From NCBI GenBank assembly GCA_024196135.1, contig JAMQCK010000113.1, positions 1 through 61,387 on the forward strand: DNA of 61,387 bases, in the 5' to 3' direction. Source of the stretch: Pleurotus ostreatus/Saccharomyces cerevisiae fusant (Eukaryota > Opisthokonta). Shown in pieces: positions 60,600-61,387 of this stretch. Made by a program: the position numbers and the translations under genes. The notes under the pieces were generated by a model that was not told where the DNA came from, ran no database searches, and saw only the letters and a list, made by a program, of their open reading frames with translations. Position 1 is the stretch's first letter; each line of letters opens with the position of its first letter.

Positions 60600-60730
60600 A
60601 ATTGAGGGGGAGTGGATGGGGGTGGGCCAACCGGGGGTGCGCGATGGTCGTAGTGGGAGGTCAAGGGGCAGGCGACGAGACGCGTCGGATGGCCGGACCG
60701 GATAGCCGGCCCGTTGCCCGAACACTCTCG
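60600..60730 (+). repeat. Dispersed repeat R, copy 3 (partial)
   Basis: GACGCGTCGGATGGCCGGAC and neighbouring blocks match the first half of copy 2. The CGTCGTCG and CTCGGTCTC half is missing or diverged. A still shorter resemblance (CCCGGACCGGATAACCGAGA) occurs near 61030. Confidence 0.45.
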
Positions 60731-61387
60731 CCGCCGCCTGCGGCGTTCAGGAGGACGCGAGGGGGAGGGCTGCTGCACGGCAGAAGATAGCGTACATAAT
60801 TCAACAAGTGAGCGTCGATCAAGGGCATGTTCCACGCACCTATCGGGGCTACTCGCCCGCCCTTTAAAACACATGCCCTGCTAGGTGCTCCTCTGAGCCC
60901 TGTCTTTGCTCTGAAGCTTCGTGGTTGGATGGAAGGTAGATAGAATATACCAATTACAGTGAGCGATGTGTGGAGACTGCCGCCAGATGAGCGGGGGAGG
61001 AGGGAAAGCGCGGATCGAGCGCAAGCGGAAGCCCGGACCGGATAACCGAGACTCGTCGTCGTCGTGCCTCGCGTTCTCGCGAGCGCGCGGATCGGCGAAT
61101 CAAGACGCGGGAGAACTTCGATGGGCAAGAAGAGCATAATCAACGGGGATTTCCGAGTTGAAATCCTGGGTTTGGTGCATAGCATAAGTCAGAAATGGCA
61201 AAAGTCATTCAGAGGGGAATGTTTAGATTCCACTCGAGCATAACAACGACTTTGGTTAATTTTGAAGGCATATGAACTGAGTGACCCAAAAAAGCTCATG
61301 TGTTGTGCTTATATACATGTAAGCTCATATTCTACAGCTTCATTATGGTCTGGACATGTCTGGTTGGATCGTATTGAGCCGAAGACG

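Overview
The window looks like nuclear DNA of a basidiomycete, probably an agaricomycete of polypore type. Genes lie close together, many in divergent pairs, and are cut by many introns of roughly 45-60 bases with GTGNGT or GTATGT donors. GC content is high, and the recognisable proteins are fungal housekeeping and membrane proteins. All gene models were assembled by eye from reading frames and splice sites. Where exon lengths sum to a whole number of codons I say so.

Bases 1-9335 hold a partial MATE transporter (minus), a single-pass membrane protein of unknown function, an MFS transporter and the autophagy PROPPIN ATG18. Bases 9336-12355 are poorly resolved and may hold an unknown multi-exon gene. 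Bases 12356-18440 hold a large Pro/Ser/Arg-rich protein and, convergent with it, a RecQ helicase.

Bases 20217-24838 hold two members of an unrecognised protein family, tail to tail. A third member lies at 40687-42734. All three have seven exons with the same intron phases, and their upstream regions share a sequence module.

Bases 25481-40226 are conserved housekeeping genes: transaldolase, mitochondrial ribosomal protein mL38, a small coiled-coil protein, the checkpoint clamp subunit RAD1, the PQ-loop protein MPDU1, the retromer subunit VPS29, a DUF3433-type membrane protein and a secreted Egh16-like protein. After the third family member comes a gene at 43432-44815 with a Gag-like N-terminus and a glycine-rich hydrophobic C-terminus.

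From about 45 kb to the end the window is repeat territory. It holds a broken CACTA/Tnp2-type transposon (about 48.7-55.1 kb) with an apparently intact antisense partner gene, inverted repeats, clusters of GGGTTA-type motifs, two 310-base inverted repeats 3.1 kb apart, and dense GC-rich hairpins built largely around ACGCGT. I see no convincing host gene there.

The most promising undescribed items are the three-copy family with its shared promoter module and the Gag-like fusion gene. No database search was possible, so family names rest on recognised motifs.
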